This document shows positions 43,823 through 57,300 of a stretch of DNA of 64,000 nucleotides, piece by piece. The notes below the pieces were generated by a model. The model ran no database searches. It was given only the letters and a program-made list of their open reading frames with translations, and was not told where the DNA came from. Origin of the DNA: Colwellia maritima (GTDB lineage: Bacteria > Pseudomonadota > Gammaproteobacteria > Enterobacterales > Alteromonadaceae); NCBI RefSeq assembly GCF_022669015.1, contig NZ_JAKKSL010000001.1:1222059-1286058 (forward strand). The letters are read 5' to 3'. A program made the translations under genes and the position numbers. Position 1 is the first letter of the stretch. Each line of letters opens with the position of its first letter.

Positions 43823-44410
43823 ATGACGGAAAAAACTAAGTCGGTAGATTCAAATCTTGAATGTATTGAGTTTAGAAAAGATTTATATTTTTTTAACTTA
43901 GTGTCCTGCTTTTCAGTTTCACTTTGTGGTAGCCCGATTATATTCGATAATCGGGTTGAAATGTTTTTACCTCCTGATCACAGCCTTAGCTTTCCCGGTA
44001 GATTTGTATCAAATAAAGTGATGGCTCCACATTCACTGCGTGTAAGAGCTGAACGAGGTGAGATTAATCGTAGTGAACATATGGTATCGTGTTGCATAAT
44101 GCTAGCAAATACAGCGTATGAATCAGTTAAAGAGTTTAATGATGGTTCAGAAACGTTTGAATTTTTTCGTCACATACGTAATGCTTCATCCCATCTCAAT
44201 ACCTTTCAGTTTATCCATAAAGAACCGGTTAAACCGGCGCGTTGGCGCTATGCCGTAATTGCAGATAACTTGAAAGGTGAACGCAATCCATTATACGGAC
44301 AGCGATGTTTTGGAAATTTTCTTGGTGTCGCTGATATTCTTGAGCTGTTAATAGATGTGGAGCAGATTATTATTAAGCAGCTTACATCGACTAAAAATAG
44401 TGATATATGA
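43823..44410 (+). CDS. Small protein of unknown function with an RNxxxH (HEPN-like) motif
   Basis: 195 residues, complete, preceded by a purine-rich ribosome site (AAGGTAAGAAG). I do not recognise the family. It contains FEFFRHIRNASSHLN, where R-N-A-S-S-H fits the Rx4-6H motif with Asn after Arg that marks HEPN RNase folds, in a largely helical context. The rest (RWRYAVIADNLKGERNPLYGQ) is unremarkable. There is no partner antitoxin-like ORF next to it. It could be a HEPN regulatory protein or a domesticated toxin. Confidence 0.55.
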   Translation: MTEKTKSVDSNLECIEFRKDLYFFNLVSCFSVSLCGSPIIFDNRVEMFLPPDHSLSFPGRFVSNKVMAPHSLRVRAERGEINRSEHMVSCCIMLANTAYESVKEFNDGSETFEFFRHIRNASSHLNTFQFIHKEPVKPARWRYAVIADNLKGERNPLYGQRCFGNFLGVADILELLIDVEQIIIKQLTSTKNSDI

Positions 44411-44500
44411 CGTTTTATTTCATCTAATCGCACAATATCGTTTTGACTAATCAAAATATATGAGACAATTCAGGTCGCAATAACATACCAACGGTTTATT

Positions 44501-44737
44501 ATGAAACTTTTAGTTCGCAACCTTTCTCGTACAACAACAGAGCAAGAAATTCGTATCTTATTTTCTGCTTGTGGCACTGTCACTGAATGTAATCTAGTGC
44601 TCGACCAAGAAACAGGTAAATCAAAGGGCTTTGCTTTTGTTGAAATACCTGATGAAGCTGAGGCAAAACTAGCAATGTCTAGCCTGCATGAAACAAGAGT
44701 AGCTAAAAATAAGATCCGAGTAAAAATTGCTCAGTAA
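44501..44737 (+). CDS. RRM-type RNA-binding protein
   Basis: 78 residues, a single RNA recognition motif: RNP2 as KLLVRNL, RNP1 as KGFAFVEI. This is the size and form of the small bacterial RRM proteins, often cold-responsive, which fits a marine organism. Confidence 0.9.
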   Translation: MKLLVRNLSRTTTEQEIRILFSACGTVTECNLVLDQETGKSKGFAFVEIPDEAEAKLAMSSLHETRVAKNKIRVKIAQ

Positions 44738-44827
44738 TTAGATTAAAGTGAATTTTGTATTGAAGTCGTGTTGATGTTTACTCTCACTTATGTCTTTTAT
44801 TGACGCTTTTATCATTGTATCGACACC

Positions 44828-44860
44828 AGAGTAATGATTGATTATCATTACTCTTTTTTT
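44828..44860. terminator. Terminator after the RRM gene
   Basis: Stem AGAGTAATGA / TCATTACTCT with a T-run (44854-44860). It shares the exact 15-base core ATGATTGATTATCAT (44834-44848) with the obgE terminator. Confidence 0.85.
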
Positions 44861-44887
44861 ATAGCTCGATAAACTCCTAGGAACACT

Positions 44888-45433
44888 ATGACCATTCTTT
44901 CTATGATAGTTGCTACCGCTAATAACAATATTATTGGCAAAGACAATGATATGCCATGGCATTTACCTGCGGATTTAGCTTATTTTAAAAAAGTGACTTT
45001 AGGTAAGCCGATTATCATGGGCAGAAAAACTTATGAGTCGATCGGCAGGGCATTACCAGGGCGTCGAAATATAGTTATTTCACGTGATGAAAATTATACC
45101 CCACAAGGTAAAGGTGCTGAAGGTGTGGATGTTGTTACCTCAGTTGAACAGGCCCTCGCCTTTATTGACCGCTTAAATGAAATGAATGTCGATGAGACAA
45201 TAGAAGAAGTGATGGTGATTGGTGGTGGCGCTATTTATCAACACTGTTTACCAAAGGCTGATCGCTTATATGTTACGCATATAAAAGCTGATATTGATGG
45301 TGATACACAATTCCCTGATTATGATGATGGTAGTTGGCAAAAAGTAAGTAGTGAACTACGAGAAAGCGACGATAAAAATAGTTATGATTTATATTTTTGT
45401 GTTTATCAACGAGTGATAACTGGCGAGCATTAA
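44888..45433 (+). CDS. folA: Dihydrofolate reductase
   Basis: Intact, 181 residues. It has ATANNNIIGKDNDMPWHLPAD (active-site loop with the catalytic Asp), GKPIIMGRKTYESIGRALPG (NADPH binding) and VIGGGAIYQHCLPKADRLYV. It is slightly longer than the E. coli enzyme because of an insert near residues 75-100. The nhaC start codon follows its stop codon directly. Confidence 0.96.
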   Translation: MTILSMIVATANNNIIGKDNDMPWHLPADLAYFKKVTLGKPIIMGRKTYESIGRALPGRRNIVISRDENYTPQGKGAEGVDVVTSVEQALAFIDRLNEMNVDETIEEVMVIGGGAIYQHCLPKADRLYVTHIKADIDGDTQFPDYDDGSWQKVSSELRESDDKNSYDLYFCVYQRVITGEH

Positions 45434-46973
45434 ATGCGCTTAAGTTTTTCATTAGCAAACCGTAATTCACAGGCATTAATACTTTTAATATTTGGACTAT
45501 GCTCTGCCTTATATGTAAATTATTATGTTGAAGCGACTATTGTTGGCTCAGCGTATCATTACGGGGTGTGGTCATTACTTCCTGCCTTTATTACCATCTT
45601 ATTGTCTTGGCTTACACGAGAACCCTTAACAGCCCTATTAAGTGGTATTGCCATTGGCGCGTTTATGATGGGGCAATATGATCTCACCGATCAAATATTG
45701 ATTCCTTCAATGGCGCAAGCCGGTACCGCAGGGTTATTACTACTTTACTTGTGGCTATTAGGTGGCTTACTGGGGATTTGGTCAAAAACAGGGGCGGCAC
45801 AAGCTTTTGCTGATTATATGACGCAACACTTTGTTCGTGGTCAGCGCTCAGCAAAGTTAGTGACATGGTTTTTAGGCGTATTGTTTTTTCAAGGCGGCAC
45901 TATGAGCACTGTCCTTGTGGGGACAACGGTACGTCCTTTAGCTGACAAGGCAAAAATTAGTCATGAAGAGATGAGTTATATTGTTGACTCTACAGCCTCT
46001 CCTATAGCCGTTGTTATAGCGTTTAATGCGTGGCCTGCCTATGTTCAAGCCTTGATATATGTGCCAGGTGTTGCCTTTTTAGCGACAGAGGCGGATCGCA
46101 TCGCCTTTTTCTTCTCTGCGATACCTTTCAGTTTTTACGGAATTATTGCTGTCATTGGTACCTTACTACTTAGCTTAAACATCACTACTTTTTCTGGTAA
46201 ACGCATTCGTGATGCTCATCATAGAGCGGCTACAACGGGGGAATTAGATGCACCTAATGCCAAGCCATTAAGTGCGAAAGAGTTACAGGTTTGTAGTGTG
46301 CCGCAAGGATACAAAGCCCATGTACTTGAATTTATCTTACCGCTAATTGCCTTAATTGCTACCGCAGTGCTAACCTTTGTTTTCTATGGTTCTCCTAAAA
46401 TAAATTGGGCATTTGGCGTAGCATTGCTACTCAGTGCATTTATCGCACTAGCGAAAGGCATGTCCCTTAACAATATTATTGACGGCTTTGGTAACGGCTT
46501 AAAAGGCGTCGTACTCGCATCTGTTATTTTAATGTTGGCGGTAACTATAGGGGCTATTAGTAAACAAATTGGTGGTGGTTTGTATTTGGTTTCACTACTT
46601 TCTACTCAAGTGCCTTATTGGCTATTACCAGTTGTTTTGCAGCTGATGGCAATGATTATCGCCTTTTCAACAGGCACAAGTTGGGGAACTTTTGCCATTG
46701 CATTTCCTTTGTCTATGCCACTTGCATGGGCTATAGCGCAAAGTGCGGGTATCGATAACCCTGAATTATTTATGATGGTTTGTTTTGCCGCTGTACTCAA
46801 TGGTAGTGTTTATGGCGACCAATGCTCACCTATATCTGATACCACTATTTTAAGTTCAATGACCACTGGTTGTGACATGATGGATCATGTTAAATCACAA
46901 ATTGTTCCAAACAACATATGCGGCAGTGCTAGCTGCAATCTTGTGGACAGTAACGGTAGTGTTTTTTGTTTAA
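45434..46973 (+). CDS. NhaC-family Na+/H+ antiporter, indel at C-terminus
   Basis: About 513 residues, 11-12 membrane helices, ion-transporter superfamily. It has [56 protein letters not shown] and the NhaC mark [20 protein letters not shown]. Near 46890 an extra A (CCAAACAAC for CCAACAAC) shifts the frame. The corrected end continues as [19 protein letters not shown] and stops at 46973, replacing a non-hydrophobic tail that runs to 46990. It exports Na+ for H+ (or a related exchange) and is suited to marine salt levels. Confidence 0.88.
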
Positions 46974-47000
46974 TAGCCATTAAAACTTAGAGAGTTCTAC

Positions 47001-48281
47001 TTACCTATATAATAATGTAGGTAACCACATGGATAACTCAGGAATAAAGGTCACTAACAACAAAACGATTACTAGCGGTATTACAAAGGGAAAAGTGGCT
47101 TTAGCGCACTCCTCAAAGGGGACTTTAGTTACTCTGGAAAGTACGTAAAGTACCATTCCTACCGGAGGCGTTAATAAGCCAATCATTAAGTTGAGTATCA
47201 TAACCACACCAAAATGTACTGGGTCTATACCTAAGCTAACCGCTATAGGTAACAACACCGGTGTTAAAATGGTAATAGCAGCGATGGTTTCCATAAAGCA
47301 GCCAACAGCAAATAAAATAAAGGTGATCATTAACAAAATAAGTGTTTTGTTATCTGTAATAGTTAACATCCAACGAGTAAAGTCTTCAGTAACATGTTGG
47401 CTAGTAAGCACCCAAGAAAATATAGCCGCACCTGCAATAATCAGTAAAATAATACTGGTGGTTTCTATGGTTTCCATACTGACTTTTATCAGCTTTCTTA
47501 TCGTAAGCGTACGATAAATTACTGACCCTAAAATAAGCGCATAAACCGTGGCGGCAATAGCGGCTTCGGTTGCGGTAAATATGCCAAACAAAATACCACC
47601 AATAATAATTGGTGTCATTAAGGAAAGAAAAGCTGATTTAAATGTAGTGGCTACACGAGGCATACTAAACCCCGCATCTTTAGGGTAATTACGCTTTTTA
47701 GCGTAATAAGCCACCATGATCATCAACGAAATAGCCATAAGTAAACCAGGAATAAAGCCGGCAGCAAACAGTTGCCCTATTGAAGCTGACGCCATGACAC
47801 CATAAATAATCATGGGTAAACTTGGCGGGATAATTGGCCCAATTGTTGATGATGCCGCAGTAATTCCAACTGAAAATCCAAGATCATAACCTTTATTACG
47901 CATTGCTTTTACTTCAATAGCCCCTAAACCTCCGGCATCAGCGACTGCTGCCCCCGACATACCCGCAAACATAATAGATGCACTAATATTGACATGACCT
48001 AATCCACCACGCATCCAAACCCACTAAAGCATTCGCAAATTCAAAAATTCGAGTTGTGATGCCAGACGAATTCATTAACGCGCCCGCTAATACAAAAAAT
48101 GGAATTGAAAGTAACGGAAAGCTGTCCATGCCTCCCACCATTCTATGAAGTACAACCTTGACTCTGGCACTTGGCCATAATAAAGAATGGCGAGTAAAGA
48201 TGAACCTGCAAGAGCAAAAGCCACTGGAAAACCTAAGATAATCATAGCAAACAGTGAAACCAGTAAAATTGTAATAATCAT
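47001..48281 (-). CDS. dctM: TRAP transporter large membrane subunit DctM, compensating indels
   Basis: About 426 residues with 12 or so helices: FPVAFALAGSSLLA, ASIMFAGMSGAAVADAGGLG, GFSVGITAASSTIGPIIPPS, and NLMIGLLTPPVGMVLYV, all standard DctM sequence. Between about 48150 and 48015 the true reading is in another frame (VLHRMVGGMDSFPLLSIPFFVL). One base was lost (TTGGTAC read as TTGTAC) and one gained (GGTTGG read as GGTTTGG), so the gene is very likely intact. It is last in the dctPQM operon and convergent with nhaC, 27 bases away. Confidence 0.88.
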
Positions 48282-48291
48282 TAATTTGCCC

Positions 48292-48869
48292 TTAATCGCA
48301 AGACGTGAGTATATCGTCAGTTTTATCAGGCGCTGAAGTCGATAAAATTTTGATGAGATGTTGAATACTTCGGAAAATCAAAATTAAAAGACTCCCAAAA
48401 ATTACGCTATATAAAACACTAATAGAAATAGGTAACGAAGCCATTTTATGAATGGAAAGTAGTGGAATTATCTGCCATGCAAAATAAGCTAATATTGAAA
48501 GAAAAAGCACATTACACAAAGCGATAATACGATAAATATTGTGTGATAATTTGGCAGAGAACCAACGATGAAATAAACTGACAAAGATATGACTGTTGTT
48601 TCTAACGCCAATGCAGCTACCTAAAAAACCCAAACAAATTAGTTGGTAGCGAGCTATTTCTTCAGTCCAAACCCCAGAGGAGACTCAAAAATATAACGAC
48701 TCATGAATTGAGCAAACACAGTAATGGCTAAAAGCCAAAATAAAATAAACGCTAACCAGTCTTCTACTTTGTAATCAGAAAAAGAAAAGTGATCATCTTC
48801 CTCCATATGAAAATCGCTTACGATGGTTTCAGCTTCACCTGATTTATCGGATTTTTTGTAATCTGTCAT
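48292..48869 (-). CDS. dctQ: TRAP transporter small membrane subunit DctQ, one indel
   Basis: About 192 residues, four helices. The first part is EDWLAFILFWLLAITVFAQFMSRYIFESPLG. After a frame change near 48655 the rest is TEEIARYQLICLGFLGSCIGVR and on to the C-terminus. GGGTTGGACT is expected and GGGGTTTGGACT is present. The N-terminal 35 residues are an unusual acidic extension. It overlaps the dctP end by 26 bases. Confidence 0.83.
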
Positions 48870-49868
48870 AAAAATCAGCTCCTAATTCTTGTTTAATTGC
48901 TTGATGGCTAGGTAACACTTTATCTCTAAATAGCTGTCTATCTACGGTCAAAACTTCTGTTCCTTGTTGTTTAAACCATTCAATTAAATCTTTTTCTGAT
49001 TGACGAGTATCAGCTGAAACATTTGCTGCTGCTTGTTTCAATGTTTCGGCAAATGTTTTTTTGTCGTCGGGTGATAAAGAATCCCAAAGGTGCTTACTTG
49101 TTAGCGTTAAATTGGTACCTTGTAAGTGGCCCGTTAAACTAATGTACTTTTGCACTTCATTGAATTTTTTAGCTTTAATGGTAGGGAGAGGGTTTTCTTG
49201 GGCGTCTACCACACCTTGTTGTAAGGCAAGGTATACCTCTGAAAACGCGATAGGGCTTGGATTAGCGCCAACAGCTAACGGAAACATTTTGTAAATAGAG
49301 GCATTGGGGACGCGTAATTTTAAACCTTTCATATCTTCTGGGGTTAAAATAGGTGTGTTAGAGGTGACATGGCGTTGCCCATAATAGTTATTTCCTACAA
49401 CTTGATTGCCTCGCGAAGCCGCTTTATAACCCTCTGAAAGCTCTTTGAACAAAATACTGTCATTAAACTTTTGCCAATGTTCGTAGTCTCTAAATACATA
49501 GGGCAGCTCAGATAAACCCATCGGAGGATAGTTTTGAGCGGCAAAACTTGTTCCTGTATAAATAATGTCTATGGTTCCTAGACTCAAACTCTGATTAAGT
49601 TCTGCTTCTTTTCCCATAATAGACGCCGGAAATACGTCTATTACATATCTTCCATTGGTTTTTCGGTTAATTTCTTTTGCAGCCCAAACCGACCATATAT
49701 GAAGAGGTTCCGTTAGTTCATATACATGTGCCCAAGTTAAGTGTTTTACTTTATTGTTAGTTTCTGCCTTTAAATTAAAACTGATAAAATAACAAAAGGT
49801 AAAAAAACAAATAAAGTAAGACTGAATAAATACTTATAAAGATTAAGTATAGGAAAGCGTAAAAGCAT
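48844..49868 (-). CDS. dctP: TRAP transporter periplasmic binding subunit DctP, one indel
   Basis: About 341 residues from the ATG at 49868: signal peptide (YLFSLTLFVFLPF), then after a one-base loss in a T-rich run near 49775, LTWAHVYELTEPLHIWSVWAAKEI. Ligand-binding marks are KGLKLRVPNASIYKMFP with the conserved Arg that pairs with the substrate carboxylate, and FSEVYLALQQGVVDAQENPL. The substrate should therefore be an organic acid, but I cannot say which. An inverted repeat in the shared promoter region with iorA suggests joint control. Confidence 0.86.
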
Positions 49869-49924
49869 AATTAAAAGGTTATTATTTATTATTAGTATTC
49901 ACTTTAATATAGTATGATGTTATT

Positions 49925-49941
49925 TGTCAATTGTTGACAAT
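49925..49941. promoter_or_regulatory. Inverted repeat TTGTCAA-N3-TTGACAA, probable operator
   Basis: Perfect seven-base arms, 57 bases upstream of dctP and 127 before iorA. The form recalls operators of GntR-family regulators of organic-acid genes, but no such regulator is encoded in this window. Confidence 0.5.
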
Positions 49942-50067
49942 TTTGGGTGTATTGCTATTATCATCACACTCGGTATTGGCTAATGATCAATGACGGTAAA
50001 CACGATTATTGAAACAGATTTTTTTAGTTGTTTCAAAAAACACAACTAAGTAAGGTAATTACATAAC

Positions 50068-50544
50068 ATGATAAAACTTAATGTGAATAACATAGTGCAT
50101 ACCGTCGATGCGCCTGATGATATGCCAATATTATGGGTGTTACGTGATTTGTTAAAATATAAGGGAACCAAGTTTGGTTGTGGTTTAGGTCAATGTGGCG
50201 CTTGTACGGTACATATTAATGGCCAAGCTGTTCGTTCTTGTATTACACCGGTAGGAGTTGCACATAATGCAAAGATAACCACTATTGAAGGTATTAATGA
50301 CAAAGGTGAGCATCCTATTCAAATTGCCTGGAAAGAAAACAATGTACCGCAGTGTGGCTATTGTCAATCAGGACAGATAATGAGTGCCCTTACTTTACTT
50401 GACAAGAATACAAATCCAACAGATGAAGATATTCAAGAACATATGTCTGGAAATATCTGCCGTTGTGGCACATATCCTAGAATTAAAAAAGCGATAAAAG
50501 AAGCGGCTGCGGTACTTGCAACTCAAGCAGGAGCAAAGTCATGA
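50068..50544 (+). CDS. iorA: 2Fe-2S subunit of a molybdenum hydroxylase (IorA type)
   Basis: Intact, 158 residues, the iron-sulphur subunit of xanthine-oxidase-family enzymes. All eight cysteines are there: [14 protein letters not shown] with a later VRSC (plant-ferredoxin cluster), and QCGYCQSGQ with NICRCGTY (second cluster). It carries electrons from the Mo site in the partner subunit to an external acceptor. It overlaps iorB by four bases (ATGA). Confidence 0.93.
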   Translation: MIKLNVNNIVHTVDAPDDMPILWVLRDLLKYKGTKFGCGLGQCGACTVHINGQAVRSCITPVGVAHNAKITTIEGINDKGEHPIQIAWKENNVPQCGYCQSGQIMSALTLLDKNTNPTDEDIQEHMSGNICRCGTYPRIKKAIKEAAAVLATQAGAKS

Positions 50545-52799
50545 ATACATCAAAATTGTCTCGTCGCGAGTTTTTATCTTATGCCGGTATTACGACAAGT
50601 GGATTATTATTGGGTTGCAGTACAATAACTTCTACACCACCAACATTACCTAAATTTGTAGAGATTATTGATAATACCCCTCAACGTTTGAATATTTTTG
50701 TGGCAATAAAACCTGATAATACGGTTGAAATTGTTAGTCACAGAGCAGAAATGGGGCAAGGATCTAAAACGGGTATACCTCAAATAATTGCTGACGAACT
50801 TGAAGCCAATTGGGCTAATGTAAAAGTTATTCAAGGTTTAGGTGATAAAGGTTATGGCGACCAAAATACTGACGGCTCTACCAGTATTCGAAAATTTTAT
50901 GACAAGTTAAGGGAAATGGGGGCATCAGCTCGGACCATGTTAGAACAGGCCGCAGCGGATTATTGGAATGTCTCGCTTGATACGGTATATGCGAAAGATA
51001 ATTATATTGTTAATAAAAATACAGGTGGCATGTTGTCATTTGGTGATTTAGCTGAACTAGCGAGTAAAAAACCATTACCCGCTGTTGAGTCATTGAAGTA
51101 TAAAACAGCAGCAGATTTTAACTACATAGGTAAACCCATACCTATTGTTGATTTGAATGATATGGTAACGGGAAAAACAATCTACGGAATCGATGTTGAG
51201 TTACCAAATTTATTAATTGCATCAATTGAACGATGTCCCGTGTTGCATGGAACCGTTAAATCATTTGATGCAACCCAAGCATTAAAAATACCGGGTGTTG
51301 TCGATGTTATTGAAATGCCAGTAACACCTGAAACCGTTTTGTATTTTCCGCTATCGGGTGTCGCAGTGCTTGCTATAAATACTTGGGCTGCGTTACAAGG
51401 GAGAAAAGCACTCTCAATTGCATGGGAACTTGGTAAAAATAAAACACACAACTCAAAAGTAACATTTGATCAATTTAAAAGTCGTTTAAAAAATGCTCCA
51501 GAAACAGTTGCTAAAAAAGGGGATGTTGCTAAGGGGTTTTCAGCTTCAGGTAACGTGATTGAGGCTGAATATCTTGTTCCTTATTTAGCTCATACCCCGA
51601 TGGAGCCACCTATGGCAACTGCTTGGTTCCACGATGATCTTTGTGAAGTATGGGCATGTGTGCAAAATCCTCAAGCAGTTATGGAACAAGGTGCCGCGAT
51701 GACGAAGCTAGACGCGGCCAAATTCAAAGTGCATACAACTCTGTTAGGAGGAGGTTTTGGTCGTAAATCTAAAACAGATTTTGCTAACGAAGCAATTTAC
51801 CTAGCAGATAAAACAAAACGTCCTGTAAAAGTGGTTTGGAGTAGAGAAGATGATATTCGCTCAAGCTATTATCATGCGGGCTCTGTTCAACGTATGAAAG
51901 CAGGCATTGATTATTCTGGAAAAATTATATCGTGGCAGCAACAAACCGTTTATCCCAGTATCGCATCAACTTTCAATAGCAAAGCAAATAGCCCTCAAGA
52001 CTTTGAATTAAGCCTAGGTTTTGGTGATTTACCGTATGATATTGACAATGTCTTGATGCAGAAAGCAACTGCTGAAGCACCAGTGCGTATTGGTTGGATG
52101 CGATCTGTTTGTAATATTCAACACGCATTTGCTCTTAATTGTTTTATTGATGAACTTGCACACGTAGCCAATGTACCTACTGCGGATTTTATTATTAATT
52201 CGTTGGGGAAAGATCGTAATATTAATCATAAAGAAACGTACGGGTTTGCTTTTAGTAATTACGGCGAAACATTAGAAAAACATCCTTATTCAGTTGATAG
52301 ATATAAAAATGTACTAAACACCTTAACGGCAAATGCGCCTATAAAGGAAACATTGCCTAAAGGACAAGGATGGGGAGTTGCGGTTCATCGAAGTTTTGTT
52401 AGTTATGTCGCTGTAGCGACTAAAGTTGAGGTGCTTAATAATAAACTTACGGTAAAAGAAATTCATTGTGCAATAGATTGTGGGTTAGGCATTAATCCTG
52501 ATCGTATAAAAGCGCAAATGGAAGGGGCAATGATTTTCGGCACATCCATAGCATTAATGGGGAATATTGATATTAAAGACGGTGTTATTGTTCAATCGAA
52601 CTTTCATGATTACCCTGTTACACGTATGAATCAAGCTCCAGATATTATCGTTCATTTAGCATATGACAAAAATAAAGATCCGGGAGGTGTTGGTGAACCT
52701 GGCGTTCCACCTGTTGCACCCAGTATTGCTAATGCTGTTTTTGCCGCTACAGGTAAGCGTTACCGAGAGTTACCGCTTAATCAATACTTCACTGTATAA
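50541..52799 (+). CDS. iorB: Mo-cofactor subunit of isoquinoline 1-oxidoreductase-type hydroxylase
   Basis: Intact, 752 residues. The N-terminus has a twin-arginine motif ([11 protein letters not shown]) followed by a lipobox (LLLGC), so the folded Mo enzyme is probably exported by Tat and lipid-anchored on the periplasmic side. Cofactor-binding signatures are [28 protein letters not shown] and [20 protein letters not shown], with the likely catalytic Glu in the last. No FAD subunit is next to it, as usual for two-subunit IorAB enzymes, which pass electrons to a cytochrome. The real substrate is an N-heterocycle or aldehyde, unknown; the gene name marks the family only. Confidence 0.9.
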   Translation: MNTSKLSRREFLSYAGITTSGLLLGCSTITSTPPTLPKFVEIIDNTPQRLNIFVAIKPDNTVEIVSHRAEMGQGSKTGIPQIIADELEANWANVKVIQGLGDKGYGDQNTDGSTSIRKFYDKLREMGASARTMLEQAAADYWNVSLDTVYAKDNYIVNKNTGGMLSFGDLAELASKKPLPAVESLKYKTAADFNYIGKPIPIVDLNDMVTGKTIYGIDVELPNLLIASIERCPVLHGTVKSFDATQALKIPGVVDVIEMPVTPETVLYFPLSGVAVLAINTWAALQGRKALSIAWELGKNKTHNSKVTFDQFKSRLKNAPETVAKKGDVAKGFSASGNVIEAEYLVPYLAHTPMEPPMATAWFHDDLCEVWACVQNPQAVMEQGAAMTKLDAAKFKVHTTLLGGGFGRKSKTDFANEAIYLADKTKRPVKVVWSREDDIRSSYYHAGSVQRMKAGIDYSGKIISWQQQTVYPSIASTFNSKANSPQDFELSLGFGDLPYDIDNVLMQKATAEAPVRIGWMRSVCNIQHAFALNCFIDELAHVANVPTADFIINSLGKDRNINHKETYGFAFSNYGETLEKHPYSVDRYKNVLNTLTANAPIKETLPKGQGWGVAVHRSFVSYVAVATKVEVLNNKLTVKEIHCAIDCGLGINPDRIKAQMEGAMIFGTSIALMGNIDIKDGVIVQSNFHDYPVTRMNQAPDIIVHLAYDKNKDPGGVGEPGVPPVAPSIANAVFAATGKRYRELPLNQYFTV

Positions 52800-52858
52800 G
52801 TATTTAGGATAAGTATTCAAGATAAATACTCAAAAAAAGTAATCTACATAATAACTAA

Positions 52859-52893
52859 AAAGCCAATATTATCGTTAAATAATATTGGCTTTT
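52859..52893. terminator. Bidirectional terminator between iorB and gltD
   Basis: Stem AGCCAATATT / AATATTGGCT (52861-52890, extended by two A-T pairs), flanked by A4 on the left and T3 on the right, in the gap between convergent genes. Confidence 0.85.
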
Positions 52894-52917
52894 ATATTAG
52901 CTTATAACTTAAAAGTG

Positions 52918-54360
<1,443 letters not shown>

Positions 54361-54371
54361 TTATCAATTAT

Positions 54372-57300
54372 TTATTGTGCTTGTACACGTAATTCAGCAC
54401 TTGAGCGACTACGATGACCTAATAAGGTTTTAACATCCGTTGCTGTTGGCTTAATTAATTTGAATAATGGTGCGAACTTATCAAAATCTTGTAAAATTTC
54501 TTGTGCGCGTAGGCTACCCGTTTCTTCAAGATGATGATTGATAATACCTCGTAAATGCTCTTTATGGATACTGAGTTCATCAATCGCTAACATTTCAATA
54601 GACTCAGGATTGATACGTATATCTAAATCGCTTTTTGAATCTAAAACATAGGCAAAACCACCCGTCATACCTGCACCAAAGTTAACGCCAATATCACCTA
54701 AAATAGTGACAATACCACCTGTCATGTATTCGCAGGCATGGTCGCCTGTTCCTTCCACAACGGCACTACAACCTGAGTTACGTACGGCAAATCGTTCTCC
54801 TGCACGGCCACAGGCATATAATTGACCGCCAGTTGCCCCGTATAAACAGGTGTTACCCATAATCATTGTTTTATGGCTTTGGTACTCAACGCCTTTTGGT
54901 GGCATAACTGTTATTATTCCACCTGTCATACCTTTGCCTACGTAGTCGTTAGCATCACCCGTAAGTTTAAGGTGCAATCCACCAAAGCATTCCATACACC
55001 AAAGCTTTGACCTGCAGTGCCAGATAAATGAAAAGTAATTGGTGAAGCCGCCATTCCTTGATCGCCATGTTGTCGAGCAATTTCACCTGATAAAGTTGCC
55101 CCAACAGAACGATCGGTATTTTGTATGGTGAATCTGAATTCCCCACCTTTACAATGTGCAACGGCCTCATGTGCAATAGCGACCATTTTCTGATTTAGCT
55201 GTCCTTGGTCAAACGGCTTGTTTGCTTCTGTTTGATGAAGCGCCGTATCATCTGCAGCGACAACCGGTGCGATAATCGGCGATAAATCTAATTTTTGTTG
55301 CTTGGCACTAATGCCTTCAATTTGTGTTAGCAAGTCTACTCTACCAATAATGTCGGTTAAACTTTTAACGCCTAAATTAGCAAGGATCTCACGTACATCT
55401 TGAGCAATAAATTTAAAATAATTCATCACTTGATCAGGTAAGCCTTTAAAAAATTGCTCGCGTAACACTTCATCTTGCGTAGCTACACCGGTTGCGCAAT
55501 TATTTAAGTGGCATATGCGCAAAAACTTACAACCTAATGCCACCATAGGTGCTGTACCAAAGCCAAAACTTTCTGCACCTAATATGGCAGCTTTAACAAT
55601 ATCGACCCCGGTTTTTAACCCACCGTCTACTTGTAAACGTACTTTATGGCGTAAACCATTAGTTACCAAGGCCTGATGTGCTTCAGCTAAGCCTAATTCC
55701 CAAGGGCAACCTGCGTATTTCACTGATGTTAAGGGGCTAGCGGCAGTACCACCGTCATAACCCGATATAGTAATAAAATCAGCATATGCTTTGGCAACAC
55801 CTGCGGCAATAGTTCCCACACCAGGGCCAGACACTAACTTAACAGAAATAACCGCTTTCGGGTTGACCTGTTTTAAATCAAAAATAAGCTGTGCTAAATC
55901 TTCAATTGAATAAATATCATGATGCGGAGGTGGTGAAATAAGTGTGACACCAGGTACTGAATAGCGTAACTTTGCAATTAATGGTGAGACTTTATCACCG
56001 GGCAATTGGCCACCTTCACCAGGTTTTGCACCTTGCGCTATTTTAATTTGTAACACATCAGCATTGACTAAATAGTGCGGTGTTACCCCGAAGCGTCCTG
56101 AGGCAATTTGTTTGATACGTGAATTTTTAACGGTACCAAAGCGGCGTTCGTCTTCACCACCTTCACCTGAATTTGAACTGCCACCTAAACGATTCATTGC
56201 AATAGCAAGTGCTTCATGGGCTTCTGGGCTTAATGCACCTATTGACATGGCAGCAGAGTCAAACCGTTTAAACATTTCATTGCTACTTTCAACCTGTGAA
56301 ATATCAATCGCCTCACCATCATTTTTTAACACTAATAAATCTCGCAGCATTGCGATAGGACGGTTATTGACTTCGTCGGCAAATTTACGGTAGTCATCGT
56401 AATTACCGTTTTGTACGGCACGTTGTAAGTAGTTCACCACATTTGGGTTAAAGGCATGATATTCTTCGCCGTGAACATATTTCAGTAAACCGCCATGTGA
56501 CATTTTTTGATGGGGTAAGAAAGCTTTACGAGCAAGATTAATATTGTCTTGTTCAATATCAGAAAAATCAGCTCCTTGAATTCGGCTAGGTAAATCGCTA
56601 AAACATAAATTCATTATGTTTTCGTTTAAGCCAATAACTTCAAATAAACCAAAGACAACGGTAACTAGCAATCGTTGAAATACCCATTTTTGAGAGTATT
56701 TTCAATAAGCCTTTGTTGATACCTTCGCGATAGTTAGCGACTGCATCACGAGCACTTAATTTAATTTGCCCTTGCTCCACTAATTGTTCAATAGTTTCAA
56801 AGGCTAAATAAGGATAGATAGCGGTGGCCCCTAATCCTAGTAACACGGCATATTGATGTGAATCGCGTACTGAAGCCGTTTCTACAATAATATTAGAGTC
56901 GCAGCGTAGTTGTTGATCTACCAAACGCTTTTGTACTGCACCCACCGCCATTGCGGCAGGAATGACTAATAATCCTTTGTGAATTTGTCTATCTGAAAGT
57001 ACTAAAATAACCGTACTTTTATCTCTGACTAAATCTTCAGCTTCATCACATAAACGAATAATTGCGGCTTCTAAACCTTCTTCGTCATCGTATGTTAGTG
57101 TTAATGTGTCAGAACGGTAGTGAGCCGGGTCAAGCTCACGCAGTTGTTTTAAACCGGTGTACATTAATACGGGAGTGGAAAAGAGCATACGATCCGCATG
57201 GCCGGATGTTTCGTTAAAGACATTGTGTTCACGACCAATACAGGTACCCGACGACATAACGTAGCGCTCACGCAACGGATCAATAGGTGGATTGGTTACT

